From Anaerolineae bacterium (GTDB lineage: Bacteria; Chloroflexota; Anaerolineae; UBA1429): 5,325 bases of DNA. The stretch spans positions 1-5,325 of the forward strand of contig JAFGLK010000305.1 in NCBI GenBank assembly GCA_016928125.1, given 5' to 3'. How positions within the stretch are numbered: the first letter of the stretch is position 1; every line of letters starts with the position of its first letter. Below are positions 1-4,780 of this stretch, in pieces. The notes beneath the pieces are model-generated. The model was not told where the DNA came from and searched no databases. It worked only from the letters and a program-made list of their open reading frames with translations. The position numbers were made by a program, and so were the translations under genes.

Positions 1-171
1 GTTGACCAGGTCGGTGCTGGTGTAGCTGCTGCCCATGCCGATCAAGCCGGCATCGGTGCGGACTTCGATCAAGGTATACACGTTACGCGCCGTATCCAAC
101 GGCGCGCCTGGGCGGCTCTCCTGGAGAGGGATCGCGCGGAGTTCGGTGATCCTCGGTACGCTCGTGCTCAT
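1..171 (-). CDS. Enolase-superfamily enzyme (mandelate racemase/muconate lactonizing type), N-terminal fragment
   Basis: This is the first 57 codons of a gene that leaves the window on the left; the reading frame is open to base 1. The translation begins MSTSVPRITELRAIPL and continues with YTLIEVRTDAGLIGMGSSYT at about residues 32-51. That pattern (I-x-x-L-R-x-x-P-L, then V-x-x-D-x-G-x-x-G-x-G) is the start of the N-terminal capping domain of mandelate racemase/muconate lactonizing enzymes. Family members use a C-terminal barrel to abstract a proton alpha to a carboxylate, typically dehydrating sugar acids or racemising acids. The metal ligands and catalytic Lys/His lie outside the window, so the substrate cannot be named. 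The ATG at 169-171 is supported by GGAGG (minus strand, 177-181) with a 5-base spacing and by a promoter at 223-250. It is divergent from the flavin reductase pair. Family assignment is fairly secure; specific function is unknown. Confidence 0.8.
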   Translation of the reverse strand, partial: MSTSVPRITELRAIPLQESRPGAPLDTARNVYTLIEVRTDAGLIGMGSSYTSTDLVN

Positions 172-222
172 GGGTGCCTCCGATTGGGTTCCTTGACGCA
201 GACAGATTGAGACGACACCGAC

Positions 223-250
223 ATTCTAGTCGAACCGCGCGCCCTTTCAA
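223..250 (-). promoter_or_regulatory. Sigma-70-type promoter of the enolase-superfamily gene
   Basis: On the minus strand, TTGAAA (245-250, 5 of 6 to TTGACA) and TAGAAT (223-228, 5 of 6 to TATAAT) are separated by 16 bases. Transcription would start near 216, leaving a leader of about 45 bases before the ATG at 171. This is a sequence match only. Confidence 0.6.
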
Positions 251-300
251 CCTCAGAAGCCCCTTGGGCAGCTGGCGCAGAGCCTACAGCGAACAGGCCG

Positions 301-329
301 TTGCGCCATGCGGTCCCTTTCCCTATAAT
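301..329 (+). promoter_or_regulatory. Sigma-70-type promoter of the flavin reductase pair
   Basis: A perfect TATAAT at 324-329 is preceded, after 17 bases, by TTGCGC at 301-306 (only TTG matches the -35 consensus). Transcription would start near 336. This places the in-frame TTG at 301 upstream of the mRNA start and supports the ATG at 376 as the true start codon. It does not overlap the divergent promoter at 223-250. Confidence 0.6.
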
Positions 330-375
330 CGCCCAGTGGCTTTGGCATTGGCAGCTACGCTTTCAGGAGGCAAGG

Positions 376-942
376 ATGAAGAGATCCATTGGGGCCAGAA
401 CGATCCTTTACCCCACGCCGGTCTTAGTGGTGGGCACCTATGACGCCCAGGGCAAACCGAACGTGATGACTGCAGCCTGGGGCGGGATCTGCTGTTCGCG
501 GCCGCCCTGCGTGGCCATCGCCCTGCGCGAGGCAACCTACACCTATGGCAACATCCTTTCTGGGCAGTGCTTCACGATCAGTATCCCCTCGGAAAAGCAC
601 GTGCAGGCCGCCGACTATATCGGCCTCGTCTCGGGGCGCGACGTGGACAAGTTCGCCGCCACCGGGCTCACCGCTGTGCCGAGCGAGGTCGTGAACGCCC
701 CGTATGTGGACGAGTTTCTTTTTGTGCTCGAATGCAAGCTCCTCAAGACGGTCGAGATCGGCCTGCACACTCAGTTCATCGGCGAGGTTCTCGATATCAA
801 GGTGGATGAGGTCCTGCTCGCTGAGGACGGACGGGTGCATATCACCGACGTACAGCCCTTTCTCTATGCGCCCGACAACCGCGAGTACTATGGCATCGGC
901 AAGCTGCTGGGCCAGGCCTTCTCGATCGGGCGCTCGCTCTAG
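376..942 (+). CDS. Flavin reductase family protein (FMN-binding split barrel), first of a tandem pair
   Basis: The product is 188 residues, a normal length for the flavin reductase/flavoredoxin family, which binds FMN in a split beta-barrel and passes electrons from NAD(P)H or a partner protein to flavin. Visible family features are [15 protein letters not shown] near residues 15-29, TAAWGG at 32-37 in the FMN-binding region, CFTISIP at 65-71, [12 protein letters not shown] at 86-97, and H131 followed by FIGEV at 134-138. No signal peptide or membrane segment is seen, so it should be cytoplasmic. The ATG at 376 is chosen because AGGAGG (365-370) sits 5 bases upstream; a frame extending back to a TTG at 301 would begin inside the promoter. 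A second family member follows after 33 bases, so the two are probably co-transcribed. The physiological partner is not visible. Alternatives are a flavoredoxin-like electron carrier or the reductase of a two-component monooxygenase. Confidence 0.85.
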   Translation: MKRSIGARTILYPTPVLVVGTYDAQGKPNVMTAAWGGICCSRPPCVAIALREATYTYGNILSGQCFTISIPSEKHVQAADYIGLVSGRDVDKFAATGLTAVPSEVVNAPYVDEFLFVLECKLLKTVEIGLHTQFIGEVLDIKVDEVLLAEDGRVHITDVQPFLYAPDNREYYGIGKLLGQAFSIGRSL

Positions 943-975
943 CATCGTTCAGACACGTGGGATCTGGAGGAGATG

Positions 976-1491
976 ATGCACGAACGAACTACGCTCGACT
1001 TTTGGTCGCATGTGGACGAGCTCCTCCATCGCATGCGACACGGCGGGGTGCTCTGCTGCGTAGCAGACGCCGAGGGTGAGACGAATCTGCTAACCCTAGG
1101 GTGGGGGCAGGTCGGGCCCAGTTATCACGGACACCCTATCCTGACGATCGCGGTGACGCCGCTGCGCTACTCGTGGCGGCTGCTTGAGGCAGGGGACGAT
1201 TTCACCATCGCGGTGCCGGGCGACGATCTGCGCGAGGCGGTGGCCCTGTGCGGCCGCATCTCTGGACGGGGGCAGAATAAGTTCGAGGCCGCTGGCTTGA
1301 CGCCCGTGCCCGGCATGGAGGTGCGCGCCCCTGCGGTCCTCGAATGCCCGCTCAACATCGAGTGCCGCATCTATGCGCGCATCCATCCGCCTCACATGAT
1401 TCTGACGCCGGAGCACCGCCAACGTCCGCTGGAGCAGCAACACACGATCTATTACTCGGAAGTGCTGGGGACGTACGGATGGAATGGATGA
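976..1491 (+). CDS. Flavin reductase family protein, second of a tandem pair
   Basis: The product is 171 residues. It aligns by eye with the upstream gene: GVLCCVAD-x-x-G-x-x-N at about 24-37, LGWGQVGPS at 41-49 in place of [16 protein letters not shown] at 75-81, and SGRGQNKFEAAGL at 96-108. These are the FMN-binding split-barrel landmarks. The C-terminal half is shorter and lacks the H-x-x-F-I-G-E-V element of its neighbour, ending instead in YYSEVLGTYG. It could be a diverged reductase, an FMN-binding protein without reductase activity, or a partner subunit. Two adjacent ATGs exist at 973 and 976; GGAGG at 966-970 lies 2 and 5 bases away respectively, so 976 is preferred. It has no promoter of its own in the 33-base gap and ends 22 bases before the convergent anti-sigma gene. 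No terminator is evident in that gap. Confidence 0.8.
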   Translation: MHERTTLDFWSHVDELLHRMRHGGVLCCVADAEGETNLLTLGWGQVGPSYHGHPILTIAVTPLRYSWRLLEAGDDFTIAVPGDDLREAVALCGRISGRGQNKFEAAGLTPVPGMEVRAPAVLECPLNIECRIYARIHPPHMILTPEHRQRPLEQQHTIYYSEVLGTYGWNG

Positions 1492-1513
1492 AGGACAGGC
1501 GGGCCGTGGGCGG

Positions 1514-2581
1514 TCAGATCCGTCGTTTCTGCCCGATCAGAACGAGGGTGGCCACGAGCATGAGAAGCATGCCCAGGAACACGCCCGATGCCAATCGGAT
1601 ACCCCGCCAGATGCTCCACCAGGGCGAGCGCTCGATGTGGCGCAACGGCGTCGCCTCAGCCGAGTCGGGCATGGGCGTATCGAGCGCTCGCTTGGCCGCC
1701 AGCTCCGTGTCAGTCGGCGTGTGCCAGGGCGTCGAGGTGATGCCCTGAGGCAGTGCGCTCAACTCCGCTGCGGTCGGGGATGGCGCCCCATCCTCGGCGC
1801 TTTCGGCGATCCCCTGTTCTGGTGAGGGCGCTTGCAACATCATCACGCCGCCAGGGGTTGCGGCATCCGCAGCACGCCGCACAGACGTGGGCGCGCTGCC
1901 CAATCGGGCTCCCGAGGTCTGGGGCACGCTGACAGGCGGAGGAGCGGCCTTGAACTGCGGCGCTGGTTCTCCGCCGCCGCCCAATCCTGGCGCCAGGGCG
2001 GACTCTGGCGGCGCCTCCCGTTCGACCATGGCGGTCACCTCCGCGGGTGCCATCAGGGCCATGGGCGGAGGCGCTTCTGACGGAGCTTCCATCTGGGGCG
2101 CTTCGACGGCCTCGCGCGCCGCCTCTGCGGCGGCAGGCGCCGTCGCCAGCATGGGCGCTTCTGCTGCTTGCTCTCGGTCCAGCACGACCTCCTCGACGTG
2201 AAGGCTCACGGGCACGGCTGGGGCCAACCACCGACCAATCAGGGCATCGCCTGAGAAAAGCAGCACGAGCAGGAGGGAGACCATCACCGATGCCGTGCGC
2301 AGCACGCCATAGGCGCTGTTCCAACGCCGATAGGCCGCCTGCTTGGATTGGGCTGAGGCCGGCAGCGCAAAGGAGCGTGGGACGGGCCGCATGGGTGCAC
2401 GCCGCAACAACGCGACCGTGCGCTCGAGCTGGGCCAGATCGCGTCGACATGGCTCGCAGGCCAGCAGGTGTTCCTCGACCCGCTGTTTCTGTCTGGACGT
2501 CAGCTGCCCATCCAGGTAGGCAGACAGGTTCGCTGCTGTGAACTTGTGATCGCGTCGCGCATTGCGTCTAGACAACGGCAT
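1514..2581 (-). CDS. Zinc-binding (ZAS/zf-HC2 type) membrane anti-sigma factor
   Basis: The product is 355 residues. Near the N-terminus, residues about 15-50 read LSAYLDGQL followed by H38-x3-C42-x2-C45 (HLLACEPC), the zinc-binding anti-sigma signature that grips an ECF sigma factor in the cytoplasm. A PVPRSFALP stretch at about 67-74 is followed by a membrane segment at roughly 95-110 (ASVMVSLLLVLLF). Then come about 200 residues very rich in Ala, Pro, Glu and Ser with no recognised fold, and a second membrane segment at about 330-349 followed by QKRRI. The basic tail fits a cytoplasmic C-terminus, so the Pro-rich part should be an extracytoplasmic loop. The gene lies 47 bases after the ECF sigma gene on the same strand, the standard sigma/anti-sigma order. 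The ATG at 2579-2581 has only a weak AGGA 10 bases upstream, and an in-frame stop prevents an earlier start. It is expected to release the sigma factor on an envelope signal that is not identifiable here. Confidence 0.88.
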   Translation of the reverse strand: MPLSRRNARRDHKFTAANLSAYLDGQLTSRQKQRVEEHLLACEPCRRDLAQLERTVALLRRAPMRPVPRSFALPASAQSKQAAYRRWNSAYGVLRTASVMVSLLLVLLFSGDALIGRWLAPAVPVSLHVEEVVLDREQAAEAPMLATAPAAAEAAREAVEAPQMEAPSEAPPPMALMAPAEVTAMVEREAPPESALAPGLGGGGEPAPQFKAAPPPVSVPQTSGARLGSAPTSVRRAADAATPGGVMMLQAPSPEQGIAESAEDGAPSPTAAELSALPQGITSTPWHTPTDTELAAKRALDTPMPDSAEATPLRHIERSPWWSIWRGIRLASGVFLGMLLMLVATLVLIGQKRRI

Positions 2582-2593
2582 CAGGGTCCAATC

Positions 2594-2629
2594 CTATAGA
2601 ATCCGCTCTATCGATATGAATCGCACCAC
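2594..2629 (-). CDS. Possible 11-residue micro-ORF between sigma and anti-sigma genes
   Basis: On the minus strand, AGGAGG (2636-2641) within the last codons of the sigma gene is followed after 6 bases by GTG. This GTG overlaps the sigma stop codon as TAGTG. The frame reads MVRFISIERIL and stops 12 bases before the anti-sigma ATG. The site is better than the anti-sigma gene's own weak AGGA. It could couple translation or be a coincidence: the sigma C-terminus LGGE itself requires a GGxGG-like sequence, and the frame uses ATA twice and CTA once, which are unusual for this GC-rich DNA. Confidence 0.22.
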   Translation of the reverse strand: MVRFISIERIL

Positions 2630-3219
2630 TACTCGCCTCCTAGACGGAACCTTGGCGGCAAAAGTTCCTGATGAGCCAACAAATAGTCGCGCATCTTGGT
2701 GCGACCGCGGCTGAGGCGCGACTTGACCGTGCCGAGGCTCACCGACACCGTCTGAGAGATCTCCTCATAGCTGAGCCCCTGGATATCGCTCATGATCACG
2801 ATCACGCGCTGATCATAGGGGAGAGACTGGAGGGCGCGTTCGATGGTCGCGTCCAGATCCAGACGCGACACATAGTCTTCAGGCGATTCGCTGGCATCGG
2901 CCAGCAACTCGTTGTGTTCGTCGTCCTCAAGGATATCATCCAGCGCCGTGGTGGGCCGACGTTTGCGTCCCCGCATCTGGTCGTAGCAGCAGTTGGTCAC
3001 AATGCGCAACAACCAGGCTTTGAACGAGCCCCCTCGAAAGCTGGAAAGCGCCCGGAAGGCGCGCAAGAAGGCGTCTTGGGTGGCATCCGCCGCGCTATCC
3101 GGGTTGCCGACGACCCGATAGGCGACATTGTAGGCGAGCTGCTGATAGGCCAACACCAGCCGATTGAAGGCATCCACATCGCCCTCTTGGGCCCGGGCGA
3201 TCAGGGCATTCTCATCCAT
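2629..3219 (-). CDS. ECF-family RNA polymerase sigma factor (group IV sigma-70)
   Basis: The product is 196 residues from the ATG at 3217-3219. Region 2 spans about residues 10-85, including DATQDAFLRAFRALSSF (45-61) and FKAWLLRIVTNCCYDQMR (66-83), which bind core polymerase and the -10 element. An acidic linker (about 94-117) follows. Region 4 spans about 125-180, with IERALQSLPYDQRVIVIM and the helix-turn-helix LSYEEISQTVSVSLGTVKSRL (149-169), which reads the -35 element. No region 1 or 3 is present, as expected for ECF factors. A GTG at 3253-3255 would add 12 residues and has GAGAAGG a few bases upstream; the ATG is preferred because MDENALIARAQEGD is a typical ECF start. The cognate anti-sigma gene follows. 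I could not identify a convincing promoter for this unit between 3256 and 3378, so autoregulation is assumed from the family, not seen. The regulon is unknown. Confidence 0.92.
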   Translation of the reverse strand: MDENALIARAQEGDVDAFNRLVLAYQQLAYNVAYRVVGNPDSAADATQDAFLRAFRALSSFRGGSFKAWLLRIVTNCCYDQMRGRKRRPTTALDDILEDDEHNELLADASESPEDYVSRLDLDATIERALQSLPYDQRVIVIMSDIQGLSYEEISQTVSVSLGTVKSRLSRGRTKMRDYLLAHQELLPPRFRLGGE

Positions 3220-3336
3220 GCCGATGCCCTGCCTCGCTACGGACTGGGCTGACACAGCGCCTTCTCACCGACACCCGACCGGAGAGCCGATCCCCTGCGA
3301 AGCGCCCTGAGGAAAACGATCTAGGCTTGATCAGAC

Positions 3337-3365
3337 TTGACGAAAGCACCTGTATAGCCTATACT
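3337..3365 (+). promoter_or_regulatory. Strong sigma-70 promoter of tRNA-Leu
   Basis: TTGACG (3337-3342) and TATACT (3360-3365) each match 5 of 6 consensus bases and are exactly 17 bases apart. Transcription would start near 3372, only about 7 bases before the mature tRNA 5' end, typical of a stable-RNA promoter. The -10 overlaps a 13-base inverted repeat at 3352-3364. Confidence 0.8.
3352..3364. repeat. 13-base inverted repeat over the tRNA promoter -10 region
   Basis: GTATAG-C-CTATAC is a perfect 6-base inverted repeat with a 1-base centre. It covers most of the tRNA -10 hexamer. Because of the symmetry, the minus strand, which points toward the sigma gene, also shows TATA-like hexamers, but no -35 is found at a proper distance on that strand. 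It could be an operator or chance. Confidence 0.35.
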
Positions 3366-3378
3366 CGAACTTGGCTGG

Positions 3379-3464
3379 GCCGAAGTGGCGGAATGGTATA
3401 CGCGGTGGTCTCAAAAACCATTGGAGGTTGCTCCGTGTGGGTTCGAATCCCACCTTCGGCACCA
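3379..3464 (+). tRNA. tRNA-Leu, anticodon CAA
   Basis: This is a class II (long variable arm) tRNA of 86 bases including an encoded CCA. The acceptor stem GCCGAAG (3379-3385) pairs fully with CTTCGGC (3454-3460), followed by discriminator A3461 and CCA 3462-3464. The D arm lies in GCGGAATGGTATACGC. The anticodon stem GTGGT/ACCAT (3405-3409 with 3417-3421, outermost pair G-U) closes the loop CTCAAAA with anticodon CAA at 3412-3414, which reads UUG. The variable arm is GGAG-GTTG-CTCC, and the T arm is GTGGG-TTCGAAT-CCCAC. Discriminator A and the variable arm both fit leucine identity. It has its own strong promoter and is followed 197 bases later by the aldolase gene. Confidence 0.97.
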
Positions 3465-3481
3465 TAGTAGTGTAAATGCCT

Positions 3482-3496
3482 CGGCTTGACAAGCCG
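3482..3496 (+). other. Hairpin shortly after tRNA-Leu
   Basis: CGGCTT-GAC-AAGCCG forms a perfect 6-bp stem with a 3-base loop, 17 bases after the tRNA CCA end. It is not followed by a T tract, so it is not a convincing intrinsic terminator. It may instead protect or guide 3' processing of the tRNA precursor. The central TTGACA is part of the stem and has no matching -10. Confidence 0.35.
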
Positions 3497-3529
3497 GTGC
3501 CATGTCTCAAGGCTTGGGCTACGATGGAG

Positions 3530-3577
3530 TAGGGCTTTTCCCTCAAGGGGGAACTGCCCCTATTTCTTTGTTGGGGC
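3530..3577 (+). other. Structured G/C-run stretch with competing hairpins upstream of the aldolase gene
   Basis: Several short pairings share bases and exclude each other: AGGG 3531-3534 with CCCT 3540-3543; TTCCC 3538-3542 with GGGAA 3549-3553; AGGGG 3546-3550 with CCCCT 3557-3561, followed by ATTTCTTTGTT; and GCCCC 3556-3560 with GGGGC 3573-3577. The third resembles a weak terminator and the fourth would disrupt it. This could be an attenuator-like leader or tRNA transcript terminator. It matches no riboswitch class I recognise, and short G and C runs pair easily by chance. Confidence 0.3.
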
Positions 3578-3619
3578 CATTTCGCTCTGACGCGGATTCC
3601 CGGGAGATCGCACGGTCTC

Positions 3620-3631
3620 TCAGACGTCTGA
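3620..3631. promoter_or_regulatory. Perfect 12-base palindrome upstream of the aldolase gene
   Basis: TCAGACGTCTGA is a perfect 12-base palindrome ending 30 bases before the aldolase start codon and just ahead of its ribosome binding site. A dimeric regulator could bind here. No known operator consensus is recognised. Confidence 0.3.
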
Positions 3632-3661
3632 ACTCACATCGATTCGAAAGGAGCCTCCCAC

Positions 3662-4582
3662 ATGCCTCTCGTTAGCAGCAAAGAACTCCTCTTGGCGGCG
3701 CTCGAGGGCCGCTTTGCCATTGGCGCATTTAATGCGAACAACATGGAGCAAGTGCAAGGCATCGTGGATGCCGCCGCCGAGGAGCGCGCCCCTGTGATCT
3801 TGCAGGTGAGCCAGGGGGCCATTCGCTATGCCGGCCTGCGCTACGCCGTGGCCATGGTCAGAGCCGCGGCGGAGAGTGTCGATGTGCCGGTGGTGCTGCA
3901 TCTCGACCATGGCACCGATTTCGAGCAAAACGTGGTGTGCCTGCATGCCGGATTCACCTCGCTGATGTTCGATGGTTCGAAAAAGCCCTATGAGGAGAAT
4001 GTGGCCACCACGGCCCATGTGGTGCAGATCGCCCATCCTTGCGGCATTCCAGTGGAGGCCGAGCTGGGGCAGGTGTTGCAGTCCGCTGATGGGGTGAGCG
4101 AGCAGGAGGTGCGCGAGGCCATGACCAAGCCCGACCAGGCGCGCGATTTTGTGGAGCGCACCGGCTGCGACTCTTTGGCAGTGGCCATCGGCTCCGTCCA
4201 CGCCATGCAGAGCGCCGAGGCCGAGCTGGATATCGAACGCCTCAAGGAGCTGCGCCAGGCGGTCGACATCCCCTTTGTGCTGCATGGCTCGTCCGGCGTG
4301 AAAGAGGAGAGCGAGGTCGAGGCCATACAGCACGGCATCTGCAAGATCAATGTGGCCACCATGCTGAATCAGGCCTTTGTGCATGCGCTCAAGCAGGCCA
4401 TGGCGGACATGCCCGACAACATCGACCCGCGCAAGTTGCTGGCCTATTCGCGCGATGCCGTCAAAGAGGTGGTGCGGCACAAGATGCGCCTCTTTGGTAG
4501 CAGCGGACAGGTCAACGCGAGCGGTTTTGTGAGCCCGCCCAAGAGCTTCCGCAGCGCCCTTTTGGGCGGGGCTGAGGAATAG
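3662..4582 (+). CDS. Class II (zinc-dependent) fructose-bisphosphate aldolase family protein
   Basis: The product is 306 residues; class IIB aldolases are usually about 285-310. The family cleaves a ketose bisphosphate to glycerone phosphate and an aldehyde in the cytoplasm, in glycolysis/gluconeogenesis or in tagatose or inositol breakdown. Recognisable are GAFNANNMEQ (21-30), VLHLDHG (78-84, catalytic Asp82 and Zn ligand His83), FEENVATT-like YEENVATT (110-117), VEAELG (131-136), Zn ligand His180 in IGSVH, Zn ligand His208 in VLHGSSG, the phosphate-binding KINVAT (228-233), and DPRK (255-258). Two loops are unusual: the GGxED usually following AELG reads QVLQSAD, and the GxYKG usually following SVH reads AMQSAEA. 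A substrate other than fructose bisphosphate is therefore possible. The ATG at 3662 has AAAGGAG (3647-3653) 8 bases upstream. No separate promoter is obvious, so it may be read from the tRNA promoter. A terminator follows at 4608. Family is secure; substrate is uncertain. Confidence 0.88.
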   Translation: MPLVSSKELLLAALEGRFAIGAFNANNMEQVQGIVDAAAEERAPVILQVSQGAIRYAGLRYAVAMVRAAAESVDVPVVLHLDHGTDFEQNVVCLHAGFTSLMFDGSKKPYEENVATTAHVVQIAHPCGIPVEAELGQVLQSADGVSEQEVREAMTKPDQARDFVERTGCDSLAVAIGSVHAMQSAEAELDIERLKELRQAVDIPFVLHGSSGVKEESEVEAIQHGICKINVATMLNQAFVHALKQAMADMPDNIDPRKLLAYSRDAVKEVVRHKMRLFGSSGQVNASGFVSPPKSFRSALLGGAEE

Positions 4583-4607
4583 CAGGCGTCGGCGCAAGCC
4601 TGACGAT

Positions 4608-4640
4608 ACGCCTCGACAAAGACGTCGAGGCGTCTTTTCT
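4608..4640 (+). terminator. Intrinsic terminator of the aldolase gene
   Basis: ACGCCTCGAC (4608-4617) and GTCGAGGCGT (4624-4633) form a perfect 10-bp GC-rich stem with a 6-base loop, followed by CTTTTCT. It begins 26 bases after the aldolase stop codon. It is positioned to separate this gene from the next promoter. Confidence 0.88.
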
Positions 4641-4705
4641 ATGTGCCTCCGAGCTTGGCGCGCGTGCGCGGGCTGTGTCAGGCGTGGCTGAGAGACGGGC
4701 GCCAT

Positions 4706-4734
4706 TTGCCCCTGAAGTGCGCCGCCCGTATACT
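4706..4734 (+). promoter_or_regulatory. Sigma-70-type promoter of the exported thioredoxin-like gene
   Basis: TTGCCC (4706-4711) and TATACT (4729-4734, 5 of 6 to TATAAT) are separated by 17 bases. Transcription would start near 4741, giving a leader of about 40 bases to the ATG at 4781. It lies just after the aldolase terminator, so a new transcription unit begins here. Confidence 0.65.
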
Positions 4735-4780
4735 CACGCGAGTGTTCCCTTGGCATACGGACTACATCGAGGCTCAAGCT

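Noticed and set aside
301..375. A 25-residue N-terminal extension of the first flavin reductase from a TTG codon
   Set aside because: The extension overlaps the predicted -35/-10 elements, and AGGAGG is placed for the ATG at 376.
424..945. A 173-codon minus-strand frame opposite the first flavin reductase gene
   Set aside because: It is antisense to a gene with promoter, ribosome site and family motifs; the translation shows no domain.
1710..2450. A 246-codon minus-strand frame overlapping the anti-sigma gene
   Set aside because: It is Arg/Ala/Gly-rich out-of-frame translation of the Pro/Ala-rich region. The anti-sigma frame has the zinc motif and membrane segments.
2671..3252. A 193-codon plus-strand open frame opposite the ECF sigma gene
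   Set aside because: It lies almost entirely antisense to a gene with clear sigma regions 2 and 4, has no domain signal, and is best explained as a codon-bias shadow.
3486..3491. A perfect TTGACA hexamer as an aldolase promoter -35
   Set aside because: No acceptable -10 lies 16-18 bases downstream, and the hexamer is the centre of a short hairpin.
3620..4777. A 385-codon open frame on the minus strand opposite the aldolase gene
   Set aside because: The translation is His/Leu/Gly-rich with no recognisable domain, and it overlaps the well-supported aldolase gene and its terminator. It is the usual antisense shadow of GC-rich coding DNA.
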